From NCBI RefSeq assembly GCF_046035435.1, contig NZ_JBFNFH010000007.1: a DNA stretch of 64,000 nucleotides. The stretch is one strand, 5' to 3'. Each line of letters opens with the position of its first letter. Within the stretch, counting starts at the first letter, position 1. Source of the stretch: Helcococcus bovis. Lineage in GTDB: Bacteria > Bacillota > Clostridia > Tissierellales > Peptoniphilaceae. Made by a program: the position numbers and the translations under genes. This document shows positions 14,276-22,286 of this stretch, piece by piece. Under the pieces are notes generated by a model. That model worked only from the letters and a program-made list of their open reading frames with translations, ran no database searches and was not told the origin of the DNA.

Positions 14276-16360
14276 TTAAATATCTTTTCTTGCTAAATTT
14301 ATTCTTCCTTTATCATCTATTTCTAAAACTTTAACCATAATTTCATCGCCTTCTTTTACAACATCTTCAACTTTTTCAACTCTTTTTGATGAAAGTTTAC
14401 TAATGTGTACAAGACCTTCTTTATTATGACCAAATGATACAAAACATCCAAAGTTCATTATTTTAACAACTTTAGCAAGATATACATCCCCTACTTCTGG
14501 TTCTTCAACAATTCCTTCTATCATTACGATAGCTCTCTTTCCACCTTCTCCATTTTGTGAAGAAACTGTTACAAGACCTTCATCAGTTATATCTATTTTT
14601 ACTCCAGTTTCATCAATTATCTTATTAATTGTTTTTCCGCCTGATCCAATAACTTCTCTAACTTTTTCAGGTTTAATTTGAATTGTGTATATTCTTGGTG
14701 CATTTGGAGATAATTCTTTTCTAGGTTCTGAAATTGCACCTGTTATAACATCTAAAATTCTCAATCTAGCACTTTTAGCATCTGCTAAAGCTGTAGTTAA
14801 AATTTCTCTATTTATACCGTCAATTTTAATATCCATTTGTAATGCTGTGATACCTTCTTTTGTACCAGCAACTTTGAAGTCCATATCTCCTAAATGATCT
14901 TCTAAACCTTGAATATCAGTTAAAATGGCAATATCATCATTTTCTTTAATTAAGCCCATAGCAATACCAGCAACAGGAGCTTTAATTGGTACACCAGCAT
15001 CCATTAATGATAATGTTGAACCACATACTGAAGCCATTGATGAAGAACCATTTGATTCTAATACTTCTGAAACTAATCTTATAACATATGGAAATTCTTC
15101 TTGTGAAGGAATTACTGGCTCTAAAGCTCTTTCAGCTAATCTACCATGTCCAATTTCTCTTCTTCCTGGTCCACGCATTCTTCCTGCTTCTCCTACTGAA
15201 AATGGTGGGAAATTATAGTGGTGAATGTATCTCTTTTTAACTTCTTCATCTGTCAATCCATCAATGTATTGAACATCACTTGGTGAACCTAAAGTAGCAA
15301 TGTTTAATACTTGAGTTTGTCCTCTTGTAAATAATCCTGATCCATGTACCTTTGGCACAAGAGCTACTTCAGCAGATAAAGGTCTAATTTCATGCATTTG
15401 TCTTCCATCAGGTCTAATTTTATCTACGGAAATCAATCTTCTTACTATTTCTTTTTCTAATTTATCAAATATTGCAACAACTTCTTTTTGTCTTGCTTCA
15501 ATATCTTCAAACTCTTCTGTAACATATGTTTCTATTATTTCTTCTTTTACAACATCTAATTCTTCTTGTCTAGTTTGCTTGTCTATGCCTTGTAGTGCAG
15601 ATTTGATTTTGTCATAAAATTCTGATTCTATTTCATTTTTTAATTCTTGATCTACATCCTTAAACTCAAAGACTTGTTTTTCTTTACCAATCTCATCTAC
15701 AATAGTTTGAATAAAATCACATATTCTCTTAATTTCTTCATGTCCAAATAAAATTGCTTCAAGCATTTCATCTTCTGTTAATTCATTTGCTCCAGCTTCA
15801 ACCATCATAATAGCATCTTTTGTACCTGCAACAGTTAAATCTAAATCAGAAATTTCTCTTTGAGCTTGAGTTGGATTTATTACATATTCTCCGTCAACAT
15901 ATCCTACAGAAACTGATCCTGTTGGACCGTTAAATGGAATATTAGAAATTCCTAATGCAACAGATGAACCTACCATTGCTAAAATACCTACATCGTGATT
16001 TTCATCAGCAGATAATACTGTTGCAATAATTTGAACATCATTTTTATATCCTTCAGGGAATAAAGGTCTTAAAGGTCTATCCATCATACGTGCTTTTAAT
16101 GTTGATTCGTCAGATGGTTTCCCTTCTCTTTTAATGTATCCTCCTGGAATTCTACCTACAGCATACATTTTTTCTTGAAATTCACATGAAAGTGGGAAGA
16201 AATCAACTCCTTCTCTAGGTGTGTCTGATCCTACTACTGTAACTAAAACCATAGAATCTCCAGCTTTTATAGTTACAGCTCCTCCGGCTTGTTTAGCCAT
16301 TTTACCTGTTTCTATTTCAAATGAATTATAATTTGAACTATACTTATAATTTTTTACCAT
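14276..16360 (-). CDS. pnp: Polyribonucleotide nucleotidyltransferase (PNPase)
   Basis: The protein has about 694 residues: two RNase PH-like cores with a helical linker (~1-550), then a KH domain (REVIGSGGKTINKIIDETG) and an S1 domain (GCFVSFGHNKEGLVHIS). It degrades RNA 3' to 5' using phosphate. ATG 16360 has an AGGAGAG site; a longer in-frame start at 16381 would lie inside a leader hairpin. It follows rpsO after a terminator-like hairpin, so some transcripts may read through from the rpsO promoter, as in other bacteria. Confidence 0.97.
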   Translation of the reverse strand: MVKNYKYSSNYNSFEIETGKMAKQAGGAVTIKAGDSMVLVTVVGSDTPREGVDFFPLSCEFQEKMYAVGRIPGGYIKREGKPSDESTLKARMMDRPLRPLFPEGYKNDVQIIATVLSADENHDVGILAMVGSSVALGISNIPFNGPTGSVSVGYVDGEYVINPTQAQREISDLDLTVAGTKDAIMMVEAGANELTEDEMLEAILFGHEEIKRICDFIQTIVDEIGKEKQVFEFKDVDQELKNEIESEFYDKIKSALQGIDKQTRQEELDVVKEEIIETYVTEEFEDIEARQKEVVAIFDKLEKEIVRRLISVDKIRPDGRQMHEIRPLSAEVALVPKVHGSGLFTRGQTQVLNIATLGSPSDVQYIDGLTDEEVKKRYIHHYNFPPFSVGEAGRMRGPGRREIGHGRLAERALEPVIPSQEEFPYVIRLVSEVLESNGSSSMASVCGSTLSLMDAGVPIKAPVAGIAMGLIKENDDIAILTDIQGLEDHLGDMDFKVAGTKEGITALQMDIKIDGINREILTTALADAKSARLRILDVITGAISEPRKELSPNAPRIYTIQIKPEKVREVIGSGGKTINKIIDETGVKIDITDEGLVTVSSQNGEGGKRAIVMIEGIVEEPEVGDVYLAKVVKIMNFGCFVSFGHNKEGLVHISKLSSKRVEKVEDVVKEGDEIMVKVLEIDDKGRINLARKDI

Positions 16361-16373
16361 TTTCTCTCCTATT

Positions 16374-16389
16374 GATAGCACCTGCTATC
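16374..16389 (-). promoter_or_regulatory. pnp leader hairpin
   Basis: GATAGCA and TGCTATC are separated by two bases, just upstream of the AGGAGAG ribosome site of pnp. Leader hairpins upstream of pnp take part in autoregulation in E. coli; whether this short one does is unknown. Confidence 0.35.
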
Positions 16390-16457
16390 ATATTTTATAC
16401 TTCTTTTTTTGTACAGATATATAATATCATAAAATAAGAAAAAATGGGAATAAATAT

Positions 16458-16486
16458 AAAAAAACTACTTTACCGTAGTAAAGCAG
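16458..16486 (-). terminator. Terminator of rpsO
   Basis: On the - strand CTGCTTTAC pairs with GTAAAGTAG (one mismatch) around a TACG loop, followed by seven T. It starts nine bases after the rpsO stop codon. Confidence 0.75.
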
Positions 16487-16494
16487 TTAAAAAA

Positions 16495-16761
16495 TTATCT
16501 TCTGATTTGTAATTTTTCAATTAAAGAACGATATCTTTCTATATCTTTCTTTTCTAAATAGTTTAATAATCCTTTTCTTTGACCAATTAACATAAATAAC
16601 CCTCTTCTTGAAGCATGGTCTTTAGGATTATTTTTTAAATGTTCTGTAAGCTCTTTAATTCTGTGTGAAAAAATAGCTACTTGAACTTCTGGAGAACCAG
16701 TGTCTCCTTCTTTTCTTCCAAATTCCTTAATAATTTCTAATTTTTTTTCATTCGAAATCAT
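16495..16761 (-). CDS. rpsO: 30S ribosomal protein S15
   Basis: The protein has 88 residues, full length, with the family sequence GDTGSPEVQVAIFSHRI and the DHASRRGLFMLIGQRKGLL rRNA-binding region. It binds the central domain of 16S rRNA early in 30S assembly. A GAGGAGGAA site precedes the start. The gene has its own promoter and an untranslated leader likely to fold, and is followed by a terminator and then pnp. Confidence 0.98.
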   Translation of the reverse strand: MISNEKKLEIIKEFGRKEGDTGSPEVQVAIFSHRIKELTEHLKNNPKDHASRRGLFMLIGQRKGLLNYLEKKDIERYRSLIEKLQIRR

Positions 16762-16832
16762 ATTTCCTCCTCTACGTTTTATTCACTATGACCGAGTTTA
16801 GAACGGAGTTACCATAAACCAAGCCAAAGTAC
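16762..16832 (-). promoter_or_regulatory. Candidate S15-binding leader of rpsO
   Basis: About 70 nt of leader lie between the predicted transcription start and rpsO. It is GC-richer than its surroundings and can pair CCG with CGG around TTCTAAACT, with possible outer pairing of GTTTAT and ATAAAAC. S15 represses its own mRNA through leader structures in several bacteria. The exact class is not assignable by eye. Confidence 0.4.
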
Positions 16833-16838
16833 TTCAAT

Positions 16839-16867
16839 AGTATATCATATAAATATTATTATGTAAA
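16839..16867 (-). promoter_or_regulatory. rpsO promoter
   Basis: On the - strand, -35 TTTACA (16867-16862) and -10 TATACT (16844-16839) are separated by 17 bases, with TGA before the -10. It directly abuts the stop codon of the P-II-like gene. Confidence 0.65.
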
Positions 16868-17530
16868 CTATTTTAAATTATTATCTTCATACATTCCATA
16901 AGCCTGAGATATATCTTGCACAAAAACTATCCCGTTTCCAGGCTCATCTATATGCATATCTTTATTTATAGTTTCTACAATTTCTAGTGATTTTTCTGAA
17001 TTTACAATCATCATAACAACTTCTTTTTCTGGCTCAATTTCCATATTAAATATTTTTAATGTTTCTTTTGTACCAGAACCTCTTGCATTTAATATTGTTG
17101 CTCCTATTGCACCTGCTTTATTTGCTGAATCTACAACATCTTCAGCTTTTCCTTTATCAATAATTGTTGTAATTAACTTATACATAGGTTTATCAACTCC
17201 TTCATTAAGTTTATTGTATTTAACATATGCCCCTTGAATTTGACTTACTGATGTTGTAAATACAATTCCAGTATTTGGTTTATCAAATTTAAATTTTTCA
17301 ATCAGGGCTGGCATTACTTTTTTAGATTCTTCTTTCTCTAAAACTGTAATTACCATTTCCTTATCCTCATCAAAAATTGATAAAAAATTTAATACCCTAT
17401 TTTTTACAGTTCCATGACAAAGATATATTGTTCCACCTTTAGCACCATGTTGCTTAGCCAAACTTAATACTTTAGATGCTTTTCCTTTATTTATGATTAC
17501 ATACATAATTTCATAACTTTTAGCTTGCAT
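16868..17530 (-). CDS. Tandem P-II-like signalling protein
   Basis: The protein has 220 residues and two P-II-like domains, about 1-105 and 117-215. Each runs from a start like YEIMYVIINKGKA or YKLITTIIDKGKA to a GNGIVF/NTGIVF strand near its end. P-II proteins sense small molecules such as nucleotides and control transporters and enzymes. The gene overlaps the DUF1538 permease by 11 bases, so it most likely gates that permease. Two domains in one chain imply a trimer-like assembly with pseudo-repeats, or division of labour between domains. The ligand is unknown. Confidence 0.75.
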   Translation of the reverse strand: MQAKSYEIMYVIINKGKASKVLSLAKQHGAKGGTIYLCHGTVKNRVLNFLSIFDEDKEMVITVLEKEESKKVMPALIEKFKFDKPNTGIVFTTSVSQIQGAYVKYNKLNEGVDKPMYKLITTIIDKGKAEDVVDSANKAGAIGATILNARGSGTKETLKIFNMEIEPEKEVVMMIVNSEKSLEIVETINKDMHIDEPGNGIVFVQDISQAYGMYEDNNLK

Positions 17531-19028
17531 TAGAAATCTCCTTTATATCTTGTCTTTTATTTGTATTTAACTTCATCTTAAATATTATTCCTAATATTTG
17601 CAAAGCAATTATAGGTGTCATCGCAACTAATGCGATCATACCAAATCCATCTATCAATAAATTGGCAGTTGTAGTTATATTTGCTGCTCCTTGAATAAAT
17701 CCAAGGATAAACGTCGCCGTGATTGGACCTGTTGCAACTCCACCGGCATCAAATGCAATTCCAACAAATAGTTGCGGAGTATAAAATGATAATATAAAGC
17801 ATAGTATATATCCAGGAAGTAAAATATGCCATAATTTCAACTCAGGTATTATTATTCTTAGTGAAGACAAAGAAATCGCTAGTCCTACACCTAAAGCTAA
17901 AGAAATAGATAAAGCTGATTTCTTTACATAACCACTTGTAACATCTTCAATTTGTCTTGTTAATACATATACAGCAGGTTCTGCTAAAATAGTAACTACT
18001 CCTATAATAAACGATATTATAATCAGCCAAATACTTTTATCTAAACTAGCTAATCCTTCACCTATTAATCCTCCAACCTCTATAAAAACACCATTAACAG
18101 AAGTCAAAAATACTAATAGACCAATAAATGCAAAACCAAAACCTGTCAATATTTTTCTATTTTCTCTTTTATTAAGTTTAAAAACAAATATTTGCATTAC
18201 AATATATATTAATAAAAGTGGAGATAAAGATTTTACAGTTTCAGATAATTGACTTGGAAATATATAAATAAATGGACCTAAAACAGATTCCGATTTAAGT
18301 TTTTCAATTGTTAAACTATCCGATGCAATATTACTTTTTGTAAATAAATCTAGTAATAATACTCCTATTATTGCTCCTGATGAAGCTAGTGCAATCAATC
18401 CAAATGAGTCAGCTTCACCAGCTATGCTGTCTTTCTTTGATTTTGAGACACCTGTTGATAAAGCAAGTATAAATGGCACAGCTAAAACACCGGTAGTTGC
18501 GCCTGAAGCATCAAATGATATTCCCAAAAATTCTTCTGATGTAAATAGTGCCAAGCAAAATATAATCGAATATATTACGATAAGTATATTTCTAAGTGAT
18601 AAATTAAAGAAGACCCTAATAAATCCTACTGAAATCATAAAAGCTAGTCCAATTGATACTACAATAAATAATGTTGTAGCAGAAATAGCTCCAGAAGTTA
18701 CAGATTCCACTTGTGAACCTAGTACAAGCAATCCAGGTTCAGCTATTGATATGAAAAAACCTAAAACTAATCCAACTAAAACAACAAAATATATATTGTT
18801 TTTTCTGGCAACAGTAGAACCAATTTTCGATCCAAATGGTGTAACTCCAATCTCAACTCCAATTAAAAATAATGTTAGTCCAATTATTATTAGAAGTGTT
18901 CCTATTAGAAATCTTTTCATTATTATATCGCCAAGAGGAATTAAAGTAAAATTAACTATTACAACTATAAAAGCAATTGGTAGTACCGTCATAGATATTT
19001 CTTTCAATTTTTGAAATAATAAATTCAA
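17520..19028 (-). CDS. DUF1538 family membrane protein (putative permease)
   Basis: The protein has 502 residues and about twelve membrane helices in two homologous halves. Matching repeats are EPGLLVLGSQVESVTSG with EPAVYVLTRQIEDVTSG, and FDASGATTGVLAVPFILAL with FDAGGVATGPITATFILGF. Such inverted or tandem duplications are typical of secondary carriers and channels. DUF1538 proteins often neighbour P-II-like genes, but the substrate is not known. The start has an AGGAGG site, and TGCTATAAT about 40 bases upstream is a likely promoter. Confidence 0.8.
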   Translation of the reverse strand: MNLLFQKLKEISMTVLPIAFIVVIVNFTLIPLGDIIMKRFLIGTLLIIIGLTLFLIGVEIGVTPFGSKIGSTVARKNNIYFVVLVGLVLGFFISIAEPGLLVLGSQVESVTSGAISATTLFIVVSIGLAFMISVGFIRVFFNLSLRNILIVIYSIIFCLALFTSEEFLGISFDASGATTGVLAVPFILALSTGVSKSKKDSIAGEADSFGLIALASSGAIIGVLLLDLFTKSNIASDSLTIEKLKSESVLGPFIYIFPSQLSETVKSLSPLLLIYIVMQIFVFKLNKRENRKILTGFGFAFIGLLVFLTSVNGVFIEVGGLIGEGLASLDKSIWLIIISFIIGVVTILAEPAVYVLTRQIEDVTSGYVKKSALSISLALGVGLAISLSSLRIIIPELKLWHILLPGYILCFILSFYTPQLFVGIAFDAGGVATGPITATFILGFIQGAANITTTANLLIDGFGMIALVAMTPIIALQILGIIFKMKLNTNKRQDIKEISNAS

Positions 19029-19064
19029 TATATACCTCCTTTATATCTTTATATATTAGCTTTC

Positions 19065-19073
19065 ATTATAGCA
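19065..19073 (-). promoter_or_regulatory. Extended -10 promoter of the DUF1538/P-II pair
   Basis: TGCTATAAT reads on the - strand about 40 bases before the start codon, with no clear -35. It follows the end of ribF and indicates a separate two-gene transcription unit. Confidence 0.5.
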
Positions 19074-19151
19074 AATAAAAACATTTAAATATAATCTAAC
19101 GCAAATAAGCTATATGTAAATATCTAGAATTGTTAAATATATGTAAACATA

Positions 19152-20090
19152 TTATTTAATTTCATTTTTAAATTTTAATGCGTATTTGTAATCATTATCC
19201 ATACATTTTATTAATTCTTCTTTTGTATTAAATTTAATTTGATCTCTCATCCTTAAAATAAATTCGATTTCTAATTTATCGCCATAAATTCTTTTGTTAA
19301 AATCCAGTATATATACTTCGATTTTTATATCTTGATTATCTGTTACAGTTGGATTTGTTCCTATTGAGGTTAATGAAACATATTTTTTCCCATTATGATA
19401 GGCATATGTTAAATACACTCCTTCTTTAGGAATAATATAATTAAAGTCTAGAGATATATTTGCCGTTGGATACCCTAACTCTGCAGAACCAATCTTAAAT
19501 CCATGAATAACAGTGCCAGAGATTTTATAATTTGTTGTAATTAAATGTTTAACTCTTTCAACTTCACCATTATTTATGTATTCTCTAATTAAAGTTGATG
19601 ATATTTTCTCACAATTTTCCATTACATAATCAACTATCTCTACACCAATTCTTCCTTCATTTTTATATTTTAATAATAAATTGGTATTTGCAATATCTTT
19701 TTTTCCAAATGTATAATCCGGACCACAAACTAATGTATTAACATTAAGCTTATTTTTTATAAAACCAAAAATAAATTCTTCACTGTCTAATTTTGCAAAT
19801 TCTAATGTAAAATTTACTAAATAAATAATATCGATTCCTAAATTTTCTAAAATTTTAATTTTGTCATTTAATGATGTAATATAATATTTAGGAAAAGATG
19901 GAAAAATCTCATTAGTATGTTGTTTAAAAATTAGAACAGAAGATTTTACATTTTTATTTTTAGAAATTTCTATAACTTTACTTATGATATCTCTATGTCC
20001 TAAATGTAATCCGTCAAAATTTCCAAGACCGATAACTGATTCTTGAAATATATTATTTTTATTATTGTCTAAATCAATAATTATTGACAT
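19152..20090 (-). CDS. ribF: Bifunctional riboflavin kinase / FAD synthetase
   Basis: The protein has 312 residues. The N-terminal nucleotidyltransferase domain has GLGNFDGLHLGHRDII and the ISSTLIR motif. The C-terminal flavokinase domain has YPTANI and the ISLTSIGTNPT-like VSLTSIGTNPTV stretch. It converts riboflavin to FMN and FAD. It overlaps the end of truB by ten bases and is the last gene of the rimP-nusA operon, a common position in Firmicutes. Confidence 0.95.
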   Translation of the reverse strand: MSIIIDLDNNKNNIFQESVIGLGNFDGLHLGHRDIISKVIEISKNKNVKSSVLIFKQHTNEIFPSFPKYYITSLNDKIKILENLGIDIIYLVNFTLEFAKLDSEEFIFGFIKNKLNVNTLVCGPDYTFGKKDIANTNLLLKYKNEGRIGVEIVDYVMENCEKISSTLIREYINNGEVERVKHLITTNYKISGTVIHGFKIGSAELGYPTANISLDFNYIIPKEGVYLTYAYHNGKKYVSLTSIGTNPTVTDNQDIKIEVYILDFNKRIYGDKLEIEFILRMRDQIKFNTKEELIKCMDNDYKYALKFKNEIK

Positions 20091-20971
20091 AATACCTTCT
20101 CCATTTTTAATACATTTTTTTCAACTTTTCCAATTCCAATAAATTCGTCATTTATAATTATAACTATATCTTCATTTTGATTGAAATTACCATTATATTT
20201 TACAGTATTTAAATTTATTCGTTGTCCATTGATTAATCTAAATTTTATATCCTCTAAAATATTTATTTTATCTAAATTATATAAACTTTTTTCAGTAGGA
20301 ATGATACTATCCAATATTTTATCTATATTAATCTCATTAATTTTAGATATATCAATGGAGTCTTTAATTTCAAACTTCCCAACTCTATTTCTGATTAAAT
20401 CAGTCATATGCGCATAAGTATTTAATCTCAATCCAATATCATTAATTAATGATCTTATATAAGTTCCTTTAGAACATGCAACCTTTATCTTCGCATATTT
20501 ACCAGATAATTCAAGAAGTTTTATATCATATATTTCTACATTTCTCTTTTTTATTTCTACGTCTTTTCCTTCTCTAGCATATTCATATAATTTCTTACCA
20601 TTAACTTTTATTGCAGAATATATAGGTGGAGACTGTTCAATTTTCCCCTTAAAACTACTTAAAACATTAACTATTGTATTTGCTTCAAATGTTACATTTT
20701 CAGATAAATTTGTTATTTCTCCTTCAGAATCATACGTAGTTGTAGCTTCTCCAAATTTTAATGTTGCAATGTATGATTTCCCTTGTTGCATTATATAATC
20801 GCTTACTCTTGTTGCATTTCCAATGCAAATAGGTAGGACACCTGTAGCCATTGGATCTAATGTACCAGTATGCCCTATTCTTTTTGTATTTAGCTTTTTT
20901 CTTAAAATAGCAACAACATCATGAGATGTCATTCCCTTAGCTTTATTAACGACTAAGATCCCCATCTTCAT
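20081..20971 (-). CDS. truB: tRNA pseudouridine-55 synthase
   Basis: The protein has 296 residues. The catalytic Asp lies in GHTGTLDPMATGVLPI, and the GTYIRSLINDIG motif follows. It makes the universal pseudouridine 55 in the tRNA T-loop. ATG 20971 (GGAG seven bases upstream) or ATG 20965 may be the start. It overlaps nrnA upstream and ribF downstream, so all three are translationally coupled. The C-terminal part corresponds to the PUA-like region. Confidence 0.95.
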   Translation of the reverse strand: MKMGILVVNKAKGMTSHDVVAILRKKLNTKRIGHTGTLDPMATGVLPICIGNATRVSDYIMQQGKSYIATLKFGEATTTYDSEGEITNLSENVTFEANTIVNVLSSFKGKIEQSPPIYSAIKVNGKKLYEYAREGKDVEIKKRNVEIYDIKLLELSGKYAKIKVACSKGTYIRSLINDIGLRLNTYAHMTDLIRNRVGKFEIKDSIDISKINEINIDKILDSIIPTEKSLYNLDKINILEDIKFRLINGQRINLNTVKYNGNFNQNEDIVIIINDEFIGIGKVEKNVLKMEKVLCQ

Positions 20972-21917
20972 AAAGTTTCTCCAATCTTTTTACAACTTTA
21001 TCAAATACTTCATCTAGTGTTCCTTCGTGATTTGCTCCAGAGGCTCTAATATGTCCTCCTCCTCCAAATTCAACGGCGATTTTAGAAACATCAATAAATT
21101 CTTGAGATCTAAAGCTAATTTTTTGCTTATTTAGTTCATCTTCTTGTACTATTGCAGAAACCTCAATACCATCTATAGTTCTTAGTAATGATACAATTCC
21201 TGAAGTTTTATCAAAATCCAAATTATATTTTTTTACTAAATCCTTTGTAATCATTGCAACTATAATTTTATCACCAATTCTAGTTGCATTTTTTATTACA
21301 TCAGCCTGGAATAATAATAAATTTGTATCTAATTTATCATATAAATTATCATGTATTAATTTTTTATTGGCATTTATATCTAAAAGAGCTGCAGCAGCCC
21401 TTAAAGTTGTAGATGTAGATGATTCGTATACAAATCTAAATGTATCTGTTAAAATACCTAAATATAAATATGTTGCAGCATCTTCAGGCATTATAACATC
21501 ATAATCAATACATAATTCTGTTACAATTTCACAAGCCGAGCTTGCTTCTAAAACAATATTTACATCTGCAAAATGTGTATTAGTTATATGATGATCGATA
21601 TTTGCAGTATTTTTAGCTAATTCAAAATATTTTATACTTTCACCTATTCTTTCAATATCTCCACTATCTATAGCTATAAATAAGTCGATAGAATCATTAA
21701 ATTCATCATTATAATATAAATCATCTCTGTATATAAACTCTAGATTAGTTGGAAAATCATCATTTTTAACTATTTTTACATTTTTACCTAAATTTTGTAA
21801 TGCAAGAGCTAATCCAAATGATGAACCAATAGAGTCACCATCTGGATTGATATGCCCTGAAATCAAGATATTATGAGATTGTTGAACAAGCTTAAAAAAA
21901 TTATTCTTCACGTTCAT
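20946..21917 (-). CDS. nrnA: DHH/DHHA1 phosphoesterase NrnA (oligoribonuclease / pAp phosphatase)
   Basis: The protein has 323 residues. The N-terminal DHH domain has GHINPDGDSIGSS and NIDHHITN, and the C-terminal DHHA1 domain has GGGGHIRASGA. NrnA degrades nanoRNAs and 3'-phosphoadenosine 5'-phosphate. It sits between rbfA (17-base overlap) and truB, its conserved place in many Firmicutes. Start and length agree with the family. Confidence 0.92.
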   Translation of the reverse strand: MNVKNNFFKLVQQSHNILISGHINPDGDSIGSSFGLALALQNLGKNVKIVKNDDFPTNLEFIYRDDLYYNDEFNDSIDLFIAIDSGDIERIGESIKYFELAKNTANIDHHITNTHFADVNIVLEASSACEIVTELCIDYDVIMPEDAATYLYLGILTDTFRFVYESSTSTTLRAAAALLDINANKKLIHDNLYDKLDTNLLLFQADVIKNATRIGDKIIVAMITKDLVKKYNLDFDKTSGIVSLLRTIDGIEVSAIVQEDELNKQKISFRSQEFIDVSKIAVEFGGGGHIRASGANHEGTLDEVFDKVVKRLEKLYEDGDLSR

Positions 21918-22278
21918 TTTGTGCCTCTGTATCTTTTTTAATTACTTCACTTATTAATTTTTCAATCCTCATTGCTTCTTCAATATTATCATCCAATACA
22001 ATTTTTAATTGAGGAATATGTCTCAAATTCATTCTTTTGCCTAATTCTCGTTTAATATATCCAATTGAATTTTGTAATCCATCAATTGTATCATTTTTCT
22101 CTTCATCACTACCTAAGACTGAAATAAAGATTTTTGCAGATTGTAAATCATCAGTTAATTCTATATCTGTAATAGATGTTATTGGTGCAATTCTAGGATC
22201 TTTAATATCATTACTAATCATCACAGATATCTCTTTTTTTAATTCTGATTCGATTCTTTTGATTCTTTTCTTATCCAT
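21901..22278 (-). CDS. rbfA: Ribosome-binding factor A
   Basis: The protein has 125 residues of the small KH-type family, with DIKDPRIAPITSITDIELTDDL-like sequence split here as DIKDPRIAP and ELTDDLQSAKIFISV. It helps mature the 5' end of 16S rRNA on the 30S subunit. It lies nine bases after infB and overlaps nrnA, in the standard nusA-infB-rbfA order. The C-terminal tail is charged and slightly extended. Confidence 0.95.
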   Translation of the reverse strand: MDKKRIKRIESELKKEISVMISNDIKDPRIAPITSITDIELTDDLQSAKIFISVLGSDEEKNDTIDGLQNSIGYIKRELGKRMNLRHIPQLKIVLDDNIEEAMRIEKLISEVIKKDTEAQNEREE

Positions 22279-22286
22279 TATTACTC

